Below are positions 26,840 to 36,283 of a stretch of DNA of 64,000 bases, in pieces (position 1 is the first letter of the stretch; each line of letters starts with the position of its first letter). This DNA is from Falsiroseomonas sp051859025 (GTDB lineage: Bacteria > Pseudomonadota > Alphaproteobacteria > Acetobacterales > Acetobacteraceae). The stretch lies in the NCBI RefSeq assembly GCF_051859025.1, contig NZ_JBHYGL010000015.1, positions 28,063-92,062 of the forward strand, written 5' to 3'. The notes beneath the pieces were generated by a model. The model ran no database searches. It was not told where the DNA came from and saw only the letters and a list, made by a program, of their open reading frames with translations. Made by a program: the position numbers and the translations under genes.

Positions 26840-27633
26840 TCCGGCGCGCCCGTGAAGCGCGCGGGGCGCTTCTGTTGGAAGGCCGCGACACCTTCCGCGT
26901 AATCCGTACTGCGGCCGAGGTCCCGCTGCACCTCGGCCTCCAGCGCCAGCTGCTGTGCCAGGCTGTTGCCCTCCGCCGCATCCAGCACGCGCTTCGTCGC
27001 CGCCAGCGCCTCCGCCGGCAGGCGCGCCAGCCTGGCACAAAGGGCTTCCGCTTCCGCCATCAGCGATGCCGCCGGCACCGCGCGATAGACCAGGCCCATG
27101 GAAGCGGCTTCCGCGCCGCTGATCGTGTCGCCCAGCATCGCCAAGGCCCGCGCCCGCGCGGGGCCGATGAGGCGCGGCAGCATCCAGGTCGCACCGCTAT
27201 CCGGAATCAGGCCGATACGAATGAAGGCCTGGGAGAATTTCGCATCCTCCGCCGCCAGCGTGATGTCGCAGGCCAGCGCGACGGAAGCCCCCGCCCCCGC
27301 GGCGACGCCCTGCACCGCGCAGACCACCGGCTTCGGCAGCCCGCGCAGCGCCGCCACCAGCGCGTTCCACCCGCGATCCAGCACCGCGCCCAGATCGACA
27401 TCCCGCTCCGTCAGCCCCGGCTCCGCCAGATCCTGCCCCGCGCAGAAGCCCCGCCCCGCGCCGGCCAGCAGCACCGCGCGGCAGGCGGGGTCCTCGCCCG
27501 CCTCCGCCAGCGCCTGGCGCAGCGCCGCATGCAGCCCCGCATCGAAGGCGTTCAGCCGCTGCGGGCGATTAAGCGTGAGCACGCGATACCCGTCCCGCTG
27601 CTCCACCAGCAGCACCGGCGCCGTTTCCGTCAT
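26836..27633 (-). CDS. paaG: 2-(1,2-epoxy-1,2-dihydrophenyl)acetyl-CoA isomerase PaaG
   Basis: A 265-residue crotonase-fold enzyme. LNRPQRLNAFDAGLHAAL near residues 20-37 is the N-terminal crotonase pattern, GRGFCAGQDLAE near 60 the first oxyanion segment, VQGVAAGAGASVALACD near 108 the second, and FIRIGLIPDSGATWMLPRLIG carries the Asp that serves as acid/base in PaaG. PaaG turns the epoxide into the oxepin. It is the first gene of the minus-strand operon and diverges from paaN. PaaF-like hydratase activity is the alternative, but GxD in place of the hydratase Glu pair favours PaaG. Confidence 0.9.
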   Translation of the reverse strand: MTETAPVLLVEQRDGYRVLTLNRPQRLNAFDAGLHAALRQALAEAGEDPACRAVLLAGAGRGFCAGQDLAEPGLTERDVDLGAVLDRGWNALVAALRGLPKPVVCAVQGVAAGAGASVALACDITLAAEDAKFSQAFIRIGLIPDSGATWMLPRLIGPARARALAMLGDTISGAEAASMGLVYRAVPAASLMAEAEALCARLARLPAEALAATKRVLDAAEGNSLAQQLALEAEVQRDLGRSTDYAEGVAAFQQKRPARFTGAPE

Positions 27634-27674
27634 GCGAAGCCCTCCCTCGATTCTGCTTGACGCAGAGGCAGCAA

Positions 27675-27732
27675 TAGGTTTATTTACCTACCGCACCCTT
27701 TCTATTGACTGAACGCGCGGTCAGCTTATTCT
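27675..27732. promoter_or_regulatory. paaG-paaN divergent promoter region with TetR-type operator
   Basis: On the plus strand TTGACT (27705-27710) and TATTCT (27727-27732) are 16 bases apart, a good promoter for paaN. Between and over them lies CTGAACGC-GCGGTCAG (27709-27724), an inverted repeat with one mismatch between its two 8-base arms. A bound repressor would block polymerase. A second short symmetry, TAGGT-N6-ACCTA, is at 27675-27690 and could serve the paaG side. The neighbouring TetR-family product is the obvious ligand. Confidence 0.65.
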
Positions 27733-27765
27733 CGCCCGAAATACCAAGTCAAACAGGGAGGCTCC

Positions 27766-29403
27766 ATGGCCGAGTTCCGGCACCAGGACCTGCTGGACCA
27801 GGCGGTCGCCGCGGCACGCTCGCGCGCACATTTCTCGGCCTATCCGGAAGCGCCCTCGGGCAAGATCTATGGCGAGACCGCCAAATCCGACGCCGAAGCC
27901 GCCTTCGCCGCCCTGCTCGGCAAGCCCTTCGAGCGCGGGGATGCGCTGGTCGGCGATGAACGATCCCCCTTCGGCCTCACGCTCGGCATCACCTATCCCG
28001 CGCTCCCCCCCACCACCCTGGTCGCCCGTGCCGAGGCCGCTGCGCCCGCCTGGGCAAACGCCGATCCCGCCACCCGCGCCGGCGTGCTGCTGGAAATCCT
28101 GCACCGGCTGAATCGCGACAGCTTCCTGATGGCCAATGCGGTGATGCACACCACCGGCCAGGCCTTCGTCATGGCCTTCCAGGCTGGCGGCCCCCACGCC
28201 CAGGACCGCGGCCTGGAAGCCGTGGCCTATGCCATGGAGGAGCTTTCCCGCGTTCCCACCGCCGCGTCCTGGCACAAGCCGGCGGGGCGCGACGTGCTGC
28301 GGATGGACAAGCGTTTTCGCGCCGTGCCGCGCGGCATCGGCCTGGTCATCGGCTGCGCCACCTTCCCGACCTGGAACGGCTATCCCGGCCTCTTTGCCAG
28401 CCTCGCCACCGGCAATGCCGCCATCGTCAAGCCGCACCCCGCCGCCATCCTGCCCCTCGCCCTGACGGTCCGCACCGCCCGCGCCGTGCTGGCCGAGGCC
28501 GGCTTCGCGCCGGATGTGGTGCAACTCGCCCCCGATACGCACGAGGCGCCGATCGCGGAGCAGCTGGCGACCCACCCCGCCATCGGCATCGTCGATTTCA
28601 CCGGCGGCCCCGCCTTCGGCGCGCGGCTCCGCAGCCTCATCGCCGGGCGCAAGGCGCTGCACACGGAGGAAGCGGGCATCAACCCCGTGGTGCTGCACTC
28701 CACCGCGGATTTCGCCGGCCTCTGCCGCAACCTCGCCTTCTCCCTCGCCCTCTACAGCGGCCAGATGTGCACCGCCCCCCAGAACATTTTTGTCAGTGCC
28801 ACCGGCATGGACACCGACCAGGGCCGCAAGAGCTTCGACGAGGTCGCCACCGCCATCGTCGCCGCGCTGGACGATCTGCTTGCAGACCCCGCCCGCGCCG
28901 CCGGCGTGCTCGGCGCCATCCAGAATCCCGCGACGCTGACGCGCATCGCCGCCGCGCGCCGCCTCGGCCGCGTGCTGCGGGACAGCGCGCCCCTGCCAGG
29001 CGAGGCCCGCACCGCCACGCCGCTGGTGGTGGAGGTCCTGGCCGATGCCGAGGAAGCCTGGGGCGAGGAACGCTTCGGCCCCATCGCCTTCCTGATCCGC
29101 TGCCCCGATCCTGAATCCGCCCTCCGCCTGGCCGCCGATTCCACCAGGGCGCGCGGCGCCATCACCGCCCTTGTCCACAGCACGGACGACGCCTTCCTCG
29201 CCCGCGCAGAGGCCGCCTTCGCGCGTGCCGGCGTGGCGCTGTCGGAAAACCTGACCGGCGGCGTCTTCGTCAACCAATCCGCCGCCTTCAGCGACTACCA
29301 CGTCTCCGGCGCCAACCCTGCCGGCACCTCCTGCCTCACCGACGCCGCCTTCGTCGCCAACCGCTTCCACATCGCGATGGTGCGACGCCCTTCTGCCGCC
29401 TGA
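27766..29403 (+). CDS. paaN: phenylacetic acid degradation aldehyde dehydrogenase PaaN
   Basis: A 545-residue aldehyde dehydrogenase of the PaaN type, which lacks the MaoC hydratase domain of PaaZ. Landmarks are IGLVIGCATFPTWNGYPGL near residues 190-208 for cofactor binding, HTEEAGINPVVL with the general-base Glu and YSGQMCTAPQNIF near 330 with the catalytic Cys. The length matches PaaN (about 550), and the N-terminal 90 residues are the PaaN-specific extension. It oxidises the ring-opened semialdehyde-CoA. Because the oxepin hydrolase domain is missing, a separate MaoC/ECH-type protein is needed elsewhere. GGGAGG precedes the ATG. Confidence 0.92.
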   Translation: MAEFRHQDLLDQAVAAARSRAHFSAYPEAPSGKIYGETAKSDAEAAFAALLGKPFERGDALVGDERSPFGLTLGITYPALPPTTLVARAEAAAPAWANADPATRAGVLLEILHRLNRDSFLMANAVMHTTGQAFVMAFQAGGPHAQDRGLEAVAYAMEELSRVPTAASWHKPAGRDVLRMDKRFRAVPRGIGLVIGCATFPTWNGYPGLFASLATGNAAIVKPHPAAILPLALTVRTARAVLAEAGFAPDVVQLAPDTHEAPIAEQLATHPAIGIVDFTGGPAFGARLRSLIAGRKALHTEEAGINPVVLHSTADFAGLCRNLAFSLALYSGQMCTAPQNIFVSATGMDTDQGRKSFDEVATAIVAALDDLLADPARAAGVLGAIQNPATLTRIAAARRLGRVLRDSAPLPGEARTATPLVVEVLADAEEAWGEERFGPIAFLIRCPDPESALRLAADSTRARGAITALVHSTDDAFLARAEAAFARAGVALSENLTGGVFVNQSAAFSDYHVSGANPAGTSCLTDAAFVANRFHIAMVRRPSAA

Positions 29404-29433
29404 ACGAACAACAACGTCCAAGGGAGTGCACGC

Positions 29434-30600
29434 ATGTCACTGGGAATGTTCCTGCGCCGGGGGGTGATCGCCGCCGGCGCCCTCATGCTCGCCACGCCGG
29501 TCCTGGCGCAACGCGCGCCGGAGCCGATCCGCATCGGCGCGGTGTTGTCCGTCACCGGCCCCGCCAGCTTCCTGGGCGATCCGGAGGACAAGACGCTCCG
29601 CCTCTACGTCAACCGCATCAACCAGGCCGGCGGCGTCAATGGCCGACCCTTGCAGTTGATCATCTATGACGATGCCGGCGACGCCAACCGCGCCCGCACC
29701 TTCGCGACCCGCCTGGTGGAGGATGACCGCGTCATCGCCATGGTCGGCGGCACCACCACCGGCACGACGCTCGCCATGCGCCCGGTCTTCGAGGATGCGC
29801 GCATCCCCTTCATCTCCCTCGCCGGCGGCATCGAGATCATCGATCCCGTCCAGCCCTTCACCTTCAAGACCCCCCACACCGACCGCATGGCCTGCGAGAA
29901 GATCTTTGCCGATATCCGCGCGCGCGGCCTGACGCGCGTCGGCATGATTTCCGGCACGGACGGCTTCGGGCAGTCCATGCGCGGGCAATGCGTGCGCGTC
30001 GCCGGTGCCGCTGGGATCACCATCGTGGCGGAGGAAAGCTACGGCCCCCGCGACAGCGACATGACGCCGCAGCTGACGCGGCTCCGCAACGCGGCGGGGA
30101 TCGAGGCCGTGGTGAACCCCGGCTTCGGCCAGGGCCCCGCCATCGTGACGCGCGGCTACCACCAGCTCGGCATCCGCCTGCCCCTCTATCAGTCCCACGG
30201 CGTCGCCAGCCGGGAATTCATCAACCTGGCCACCCCCGCCGCGGCCGAGGGCGTTCGCCTGCCCGCCGCCGCGCTGCTCATCGCCGAACAGCTTCCCGCC
30301 AATGATCCGCAGCGCCAGGTGGTGCTGGACTACAAGGCGGCCTTCGAGCGGGAGTTCAACCAGCCCGTCTCCACCTTCGGCGGCCATGCCTATGACGGCC
30401 TGATGATCCTGGTGGAGGCGATGCGTCGCGCCAATTCCACGGACGGCACCAGGCTGCGCGACGCCATCCGCGCCACGCGCGGCTTCGTCGGCACCGGCGG
30501 CATCGTGAACATGAGCGCGACGGACCATATGGGCCTCGACCTCTCCGCCTTCCGCATGGTGGAGATCAGGAACGGCGACTGGGCGCTTCTCGGGAACTGA
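29434..30600 (+). CDS. branched-chain-type ABC transporter substrate-binding protein (2)
   Basis: A 388-residue LivK-family periplasmic receptor. The signal peptide covers about residues 1-26 (VLAQ). IRIGAVLSVTGPASFLGDPE near residues 33-52, VNRINQAGGVNGRPLQL and FGGHAYDGLMILVEAM are family hallmarks. It follows paaN by 30 bases and leads livHMGF, so it probably imports phenylacetate or a related arylacetate or aromatic amino acid. It is only distantly similar to receptor (1), so the two transporters handle different ligands. Confidence 0.92.
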   Translation: MSLGMFLRRGVIAAGALMLATPVLAQRAPEPIRIGAVLSVTGPASFLGDPEDKTLRLYVNRINQAGGVNGRPLQLIIYDDAGDANRARTFATRLVEDDRVIAMVGGTTTGTTLAMRPVFEDARIPFISLAGGIEIIDPVQPFTFKTPHTDRMACEKIFADIRARGLTRVGMISGTDGFGQSMRGQCVRVAGAAGITIVAEESYGPRDSDMTPQLTRLRNAAGIEAVVNPGFGQGPAIVTRGYHQLGIRLPLYQSHGVASREFINLATPAAAEGVRLPAAALLIAEQLPANDPQRQVVLDYKAAFEREFNQPVSTFGGHAYDGLMILVEAMRRANSTDGTRLRDAIRATRGFVGTGGIVNMSATDHMGLDLSAFRMVEIRNGDWALLGN

Positions 30601-30605
30601 TCATG

Positions 30606-30702
30606 CCCTCAGACGCCGGGCGGCCCCTCCGGGGCCTTGGCTTCGCCGCATAGGCGGCGGGCCGCATTCGCGGCCTCGGCATGCGGATAGTGCCGCATGC
30701 CG
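30606..30702. repeat. four-hairpin intergenic repeat, copy 1
   Basis: Between the binding-protein and permease genes lie four consecutive perfect hairpins: GGCCCC/GGGGCC with loop TCC (30622-30636), CGCCGC/GCGGCG with loop ATAG (30644-30659), GGCCGC/GCGGCC with loop ATTC (30660-30675), and a 10-bp stem at 30677-30686/30693-30702. A second copy with changed but still paired stems is at 59114-59202. Placed after a receptor gene it may hold back transcription or protect the upstream mRNA, as BIME-type elements do between malE and malF. Confidence 0.7.
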
Positions 30703-30726
30703 CCTTCAACGACCGAGGGAGACGAG

Positions 30727-31599
30727 ATGCCAGAACTGCTGCAATTCCTCGTCTCCGGCCTCACCATCGGCGCGGTCTATGCGCTGGTGGCGCTGGGCTT
30801 CACGCTGATCCACAACGCCTCCGATGTCGTGAACTTCGCGCAGGGCGAATTCGTGATGCTGGGCGGCATGGTGACGGTCTTCGCCACCGCCGCCGGCATC
30901 CCCCTGCCGCTCGCAGCCCTGCTCGCCATCGCGGTCGCGGTGCTGGTCGGCCTCGCGCTGCACCGCCTGGCGATCGAGCCCGCGCGCGGTGCCTCCGCCG
31001 TCACCCTCATCATCATCACGATAGGCGCCAGCATCTTCCTTCGCGGCGTCGCGCAGATCGTCTTCGACAAGCGTTTCCATCAGTTGCCCGGCTTCTCCGG
31101 CAATGACCCCATCATGGTGCTGGGCGCCGCCATCCTGCCGCAGAGCTTCTGGGTCCTGGGCGGTGCGCTGCTCGTCTTCTGCGGGCTGTTCCTGTTCCTG
31201 GAACGCACGCTGTTGGGCAAGGCGGTGCTGGCGACGGCGGCGAACCGGCTGGCGGCGCGGCTGGTCGGTGTCGATACCAGCTTCGTCCTGGCGCTCTCCT
31301 TCGGGCTGTCGGCGGCGATCGGCGCCCTGGCGGGCATCCTCATCACCCCCATCACGCTCACCTCCTTCGATGTCGGCACGCTGCTGGCGCTGAAGGGTTT
31401 TGCCGCCGCCATGCTGGGCGGCATGGGCAGCCCGCTCGGCGCCGTCGTCGGCGGCCTGGTGCTGGGGCTGCTGGAGGCCTTCGGCGCGGGCTACGTCTCC
31501 TCCGCCTACAAGGACGCCATCGCCTTCCTGGTGATCCTCGCGGTGCTGTTCGCCATGCCGCAGGGCCTGTTCGGGCATCGCAGCGTGGAGCGCGTGTGA
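30727..31599 (+). CDS. livH: branched-chain-type ABC transporter permease LivH (2)
   Basis: A 290-residue inner-membrane permease with about eight hydrophobic segments. FLVSGLTIGAVYALVALGF near residues 6-24 and HNASDVVNFAQGEFVMLGG form the LivH entry motif. ATAANRLAARLVGVD near 170-185 is the ATPase coupling loop. GGGAG precedes ATG 30727. The hairpin repeat separates it from the receptor gene, though the genes are otherwise co-directional and probably co-transcribed. Confidence 0.94.
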   Translation: MPELLQFLVSGLTIGAVYALVALGFTLIHNASDVVNFAQGEFVMLGGMVTVFATAAGIPLPLAALLAIAVAVLVGLALHRLAIEPARGASAVTLIIITIGASIFLRGVAQIVFDKRFHQLPGFSGNDPIMVLGAAILPQSFWVLGGALLVFCGLFLFLERTLLGKAVLATAANRLAARLVGVDTSFVLALSFGLSAAIGALAGILITPITLTSFDVGTLLALKGFAAAMLGGMGSPLGAVVGGLVLGLLEAFGAGYVSSAYKDAIAFLVILAVLFAMPQGLFGHRSVERV

Positions 31600-32531
31600 T
31601 GAACAGCCGGTGGGCGACGCTGCTGATCCTGGCCGCGGTCATCGCGGTGATCCCCTGGTTCTTCCCCTCCGGCTACTACTTCCGCGTGGCCGCCCTGGTC
31701 TGGGTCACGGCGCTGGGCGCGGTGGGGTTGCAGGTGCTGATGGGCCAGGCGGGGCAGGTCAGCCTCGGCCATGCCGGCTTCGTCGGCATCGGGGCCTATG
31801 CCATGGCGCTGGGGCCGAAATACCTGGGCCTGCCCGTGCTGGCCTGCCTGCCGCTGGGCGCCGTGCTGGCGGGGGTGATCGCCTTCGTCGTCGGCAGGCC
31901 GATCCTGCGGCTGAAGGGCCATTACCTCGCGGTCGCGACGCTCGGCTTCGGCATCCTCGTCGCCCTGGTCCTGGTCAGCGAGATCGCCATCACCGGCGGC
32001 CCCGATGGCATCCGCATCCCCCGCCCGGAGATTTTCGGCTGGCGCCCCCGCGGTGGCGAGGCCTGGTACTGGATCAACGGGGCCGCGCTGCTCATCGGCG
32101 TCTGGCTGGCGCTGAACATCCAGGACAGCCCCGCCGGCCGCGCGCTGGCCGCGCTGCATGACAGCGAAGTGGCCGCGCGGACCATCGGCATCGACGTCGC
32201 CCGCCACAAGCTGCGCGCCTTCGTCATCGCGGCCGTCTATGGCGCGGTGGCGGGCGGGCTGATGGCGATGATGAACGGCTTCGTCACCCCCGATGCCGCG
32301 GGTTTTCTGCAATCCGTCGAATACGTGACGATGGTGGTGATCGGCGGCCTCGCCTCCGTCCCCGGCGCCGTCGTGGGCGCGGCGCTGCTCGTGCTGCTGC
32401 CGCAGGCGCTGACCATGTTCCATGAGTATGAACACGCCGTGCTCGGCCTGCTCATCATGCTGTTCATGATTTTTCTCAGGGTCGGCATCGTGCCTGGCAT
32501 TTCCTCGATCCTGCGGCGGCGCGCGACATGA
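31599..32531 (+). CDS. livM: branched-chain-type ABC transporter permease LivM (2)
   Basis: A 310-residue permease. LMGQAGQVSLGHAGFVGIGA near residues 47-66 is the LivM signature, RLKGHYLAVATLGFGIL the mid segment and LHDSEVAARTIGID the coupling loop. Its ATG shares a base with the livH stop (TGATG), so translation is coupled. A GTG one codon upstream is in frame but unnecessary. Confidence 0.94.
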   Translation: MNSRWATLLILAAVIAVIPWFFPSGYYFRVAALVWVTALGAVGLQVLMGQAGQVSLGHAGFVGIGAYAMALGPKYLGLPVLACLPLGAVLAGVIAFVVGRPILRLKGHYLAVATLGFGILVALVLVSEIAITGGPDGIRIPRPEIFGWRPRGGEAWYWINGAALLIGVWLALNIQDSPAGRALAALHDSEVAARTIGIDVARHKLRAFVIAAVYGAVAGGLMAMMNGFVTPDAAGFLQSVEYVTMVVIGGLASVPGAVVGAALLVLLPQALTMFHEYEHAVLGLLIMLFMIFLRVGIVPGISSILRRRAT

Positions 32532-33322
32532 TGCGCGGCGAGGTCATGCTCACCGCCGAAAACATCGGCATCGGCTTCGGGGGCCTGCGCGCTTTGGACG
32601 GCGTCGGCTTCGAAGCCCGTGCCGGCGAAATCCTGGCCATCATCGGCCCCAACGGCGCGGGCAAGACCACGCTGTTCAATATCGTCTCCGGCCTCTATCG
32701 CGCCGATGCCGGGCGCGTCGTGCTGGCGGGGCAGGATGTGACGCAGGCGCCGCCGCACCGCCTGGCCGCCCTCGGCCTGTCCCGCACCTTCCAGAACCTC
32801 CAGGTGTTCTTCCGCATGACGGCGCTGGAGAACGTCATGGCAGGCCGCCATCTGCGGGAGCGTTCGTCCCTGCTGGCCGACCTGCTCCGCCTGCCCGCCG
32901 CCCGCCGTGCCAACCGGCAGTCGCGCGACGCCGCCCTGGCGCTGCTGGCGGAAGTGGGCCTCGCGGACCGTGCCGACCAGCCCGCGGGGTCGCTGCCCTA
33001 TGGCGCGCTCAAGCGGCTGGAGATCGCGCGCGCACTCGCCACCGATCCGCGCGTGCTGCTGCTGGATGAACCCGCCGCCGGCTGCAACCCGGTGGAGACG
33101 GAGGAGATCGACCACCTCATTGCCGCCGTCGCCGCCCGCGGCGTCGCCGTGGTGCTGATCGAGCACGACATGAAGCTGGTCATGCGCATCAGCCGCCAGG
33201 TGGTGGTGCTGAACCAGGGAAGGCCGCTGGCCGCCGGGACGCCGGAGGAGGTTCGCACCAACCCCGATGTCATCGCCGCCTATCTCGGCCTGCATGGCGC
33301 GAGGGAGGCCGCCCTTGCTTGA
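32528..33322 (+). CDS. livG: branched-chain-type ABC transporter ATPase LivG (2)
   Basis: A 264-residue ATPase of the LivG class. Walker A GPNGAGKTT near residues 40-48, SRTFQNLQVFFRMTALENVM as the LivG Q-loop region, SLPYGALKRLEIARAL in place of the canonical signature and LLLLDEPAAGCNP as Walker B. The ATG overlaps the livM stop (ATGA); a Met at residue 7 is an alternative start. Confidence 0.94.
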   Translation: MMRGEVMLTAENIGIGFGGLRALDGVGFEARAGEILAIIGPNGAGKTTLFNIVSGLYRADAGRVVLAGQDVTQAPPHRLAALGLSRTFQNLQVFFRMTALENVMAGRHLRERSSLLADLLRLPAARRANRQSRDAALALLAEVGLADRADQPAGSLPYGALKRLEIARALATDPRVLLLDEPAAGCNPVETEEIDHLIAAVAARGVAVVLIEHDMKLVMRISRQVVVLNQGRPLAAGTPEEVRTNPDVIAAYLGLHGAREAALA

Positions 33323-34016
33323 TGTCGCAGAGCTCCATTCCGCCTATGGCCGCATCCTGGCGCTGAAGGGCATCACGCTCCGCGTCGAGACGGGCGAGAT
33401 CACCGCCATCGTCGGCGGCAATGGCGCGGGCAAGACCACGCTGCTGCGCTGCCTGTCCGGCGTGCAGCCCGTGCGATCGGGACTGATAAAGTTCCATGGC
33501 GATGACATCACCGCCTGGTCCGCCCATGCGCGCGTGGCCGCCGGCATCGCGCAATCGCCGGAAGGGCGGCAGGTCTTCGGGCCGCTGAGCGTGGAGGACA
33601 ACCTCCGCCTCGGCGCCTTCCGCCGCGGGCGGGCAGACACCGCGGTGGGGCTCGACCGCGTCTATGGCATGTTCGACATCCTGAAGCAGAAGCGGCACCT
33701 GCAAGCGGCGGGGCTGTCCGGCGGGCAGCAGCAGATGCTGGCGATCGGCCGAGCGCTGATGTCGCAGCCCCGCCTGCTGCTGCTGGATGAGCCCTCCATG
33801 GGCCTGGCGCCGCTGCTGGTGGACCAGATCCTGGCCGCCGTGGTGGCGCTGAAGGCGCAGGGTGTGACCGTGCTGCTGGTGGAACAGAATGCCTCCGCGG
33901 CGCTGTCCATCGCCGATCGGGGCTATGTCATCGAGACCGGGCGCATCGCCCATGCCGGAACAGGGGTGGCGCTGCTGCATGATCCCGCCGTAAGGGAAGC
34001 CTATCTCGGCGTTTGA
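33315..34016 (+). CDS. livF: branched-chain-type ABC transporter ATPase LivF (2)
   Basis: A 233-residue LivF ATPase. Walker A GGNGAGKTT near residues 34-42, SPEGRQVFGPLSVEDNL, signature LSGGQQQML, Walker B LLLLDEPSMGLAP and VEQNASAAL are present. A TTG at 33315 is preferred as start: GGGAGG at 33303-33308 is 6 bases upstream and the resulting N-terminus (LDVAELHSAYG) and length fit the family. An ATG at 33294 would add seven residues and has no such site. It overlaps livG by 8 bases. Confidence 0.9.
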   Translation: MLDVAELHSAYGRILALKGITLRVETGEITAIVGGNGAGKTTLLRCLSGVQPVRSGLIKFHGDDITAWSAHARVAAGIAQSPEGRQVFGPLSVEDNLRLGAFRRGRADTAVGLDRVYGMFDILKQKRHLQAAGLSGGQQQMLAIGRALMSQPRLLLLDEPSMGLAPLLVDQILAAVVALKAQGVTVLLVEQNASAALSIADRGYVIETGRIAHAGTGVALLHDPAVREAYLGV

Positions 34017-34045
34017 CCGAACTCCCCCGGCACAGGATGACAATC

Positions 34046-34588
34046 ATGGCGAAGCACTACCGCTGGCGGGAGGCCGCTGGCGAGGGCGTGCAGCACCTCG
34101 TGCTGGATCGCAGCCCCGGGCAGATCAGCGCCGAAGGGATGATCGTGGCGGGTGGCGAAGCCCCCTTCGCCGCGCGCTTCCGCCTGCTGCTGGACAGCCG
34201 CTGGCGCACCCGGCGTCTGTCCGTGGCGCTTCTGGGCAAGCCGGAAGTCCTGGTGCTGCTGGCCGATGGCAAGGGTGGCTGGACGGATGCCGAGGGCCAT
34301 GACCTGCCCGCGCTGGAAGGCGTGCAGGATGTGGACATCAGCGCGACGCCCTTCACCAACACCCTGCCGCTTCGCCGGCTGCGCACCGCGGTGGGCAAGT
34401 CCGTCGATATCGACACGGCCCATGTGGACCTGCCCAGCATGACCGTGAAGCGCGACGCGCAGCGCTACACGCGGCTGGAGGAGCGCAGCTGGCGCTACGA
34501 ATCCCGCGACAGCGACTTCACCCGTGACATCACGGTCGATGAGGATGGCGTGGTGATCAGCTATCCGGGCCTGTTCGAGCGGGTCTGA
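34046..34588 (+). CDS. putative glycolipid-binding protein (DUF1089 family)
   Basis: A 180-residue protein matching the putative glycolipid-binding family: a lipid-accepting beta-barrel with RLLLDSRWRTRRLSV near residues 50-65, GGWTDAEGHDLPALEG near 80, DVDISATPFTNTLPLRRL near 102-119 and DEDGVVISYPGLF at the C-terminus. There is no signal peptide. The role is unknown in the family. ATG 34046 has AGGA 8 bases upstream; an ATG at 34037 is also in frame. It follows livF by 29 bases and is the last gene of the paaN operon strand, ending just before a convergent terminator. Confidence 0.85.
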   Translation: MAKHYRWREAAGEGVQHLVLDRSPGQISAEGMIVAGGEAPFAARFRLLLDSRWRTRRLSVALLGKPEVLVLLADGKGGWTDAEGHDLPALEGVQDVDISATPFTNTLPLRRLRTAVGKSVDIDTAHVDLPSMTVKRDAQRYTRLEERSWRYESRDSDFTRDITVDEDGVVISYPGLFERV

Positions 34589-34606
34589 AGACCCCCCCTC
34601 ACCCAA

Positions 34607-34632
34607 CCCTCTTCCCCCGTTGGGGGAGAGGG
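34607..34632. terminator. bidirectional stem-loop between convergent genes
   Basis: CCCTCT(T)CCCCC at 34607-34618 pairs with GGGGGAGAGGG at 34622-34632 around a 3-base loop, with one bulged T. It sits between the ends of the glycolipid-binding-protein gene and prfC. There is no clear U-run, as is common in GC-rich genomes. Confidence 0.6.
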
Positions 34633-34645
34633 CAATCGGGGTGCC

Positions 34646-36265
<1,620 letters not shown>

Positions 36266-36283
36266 GGGGCTGCCTATAGCCCC

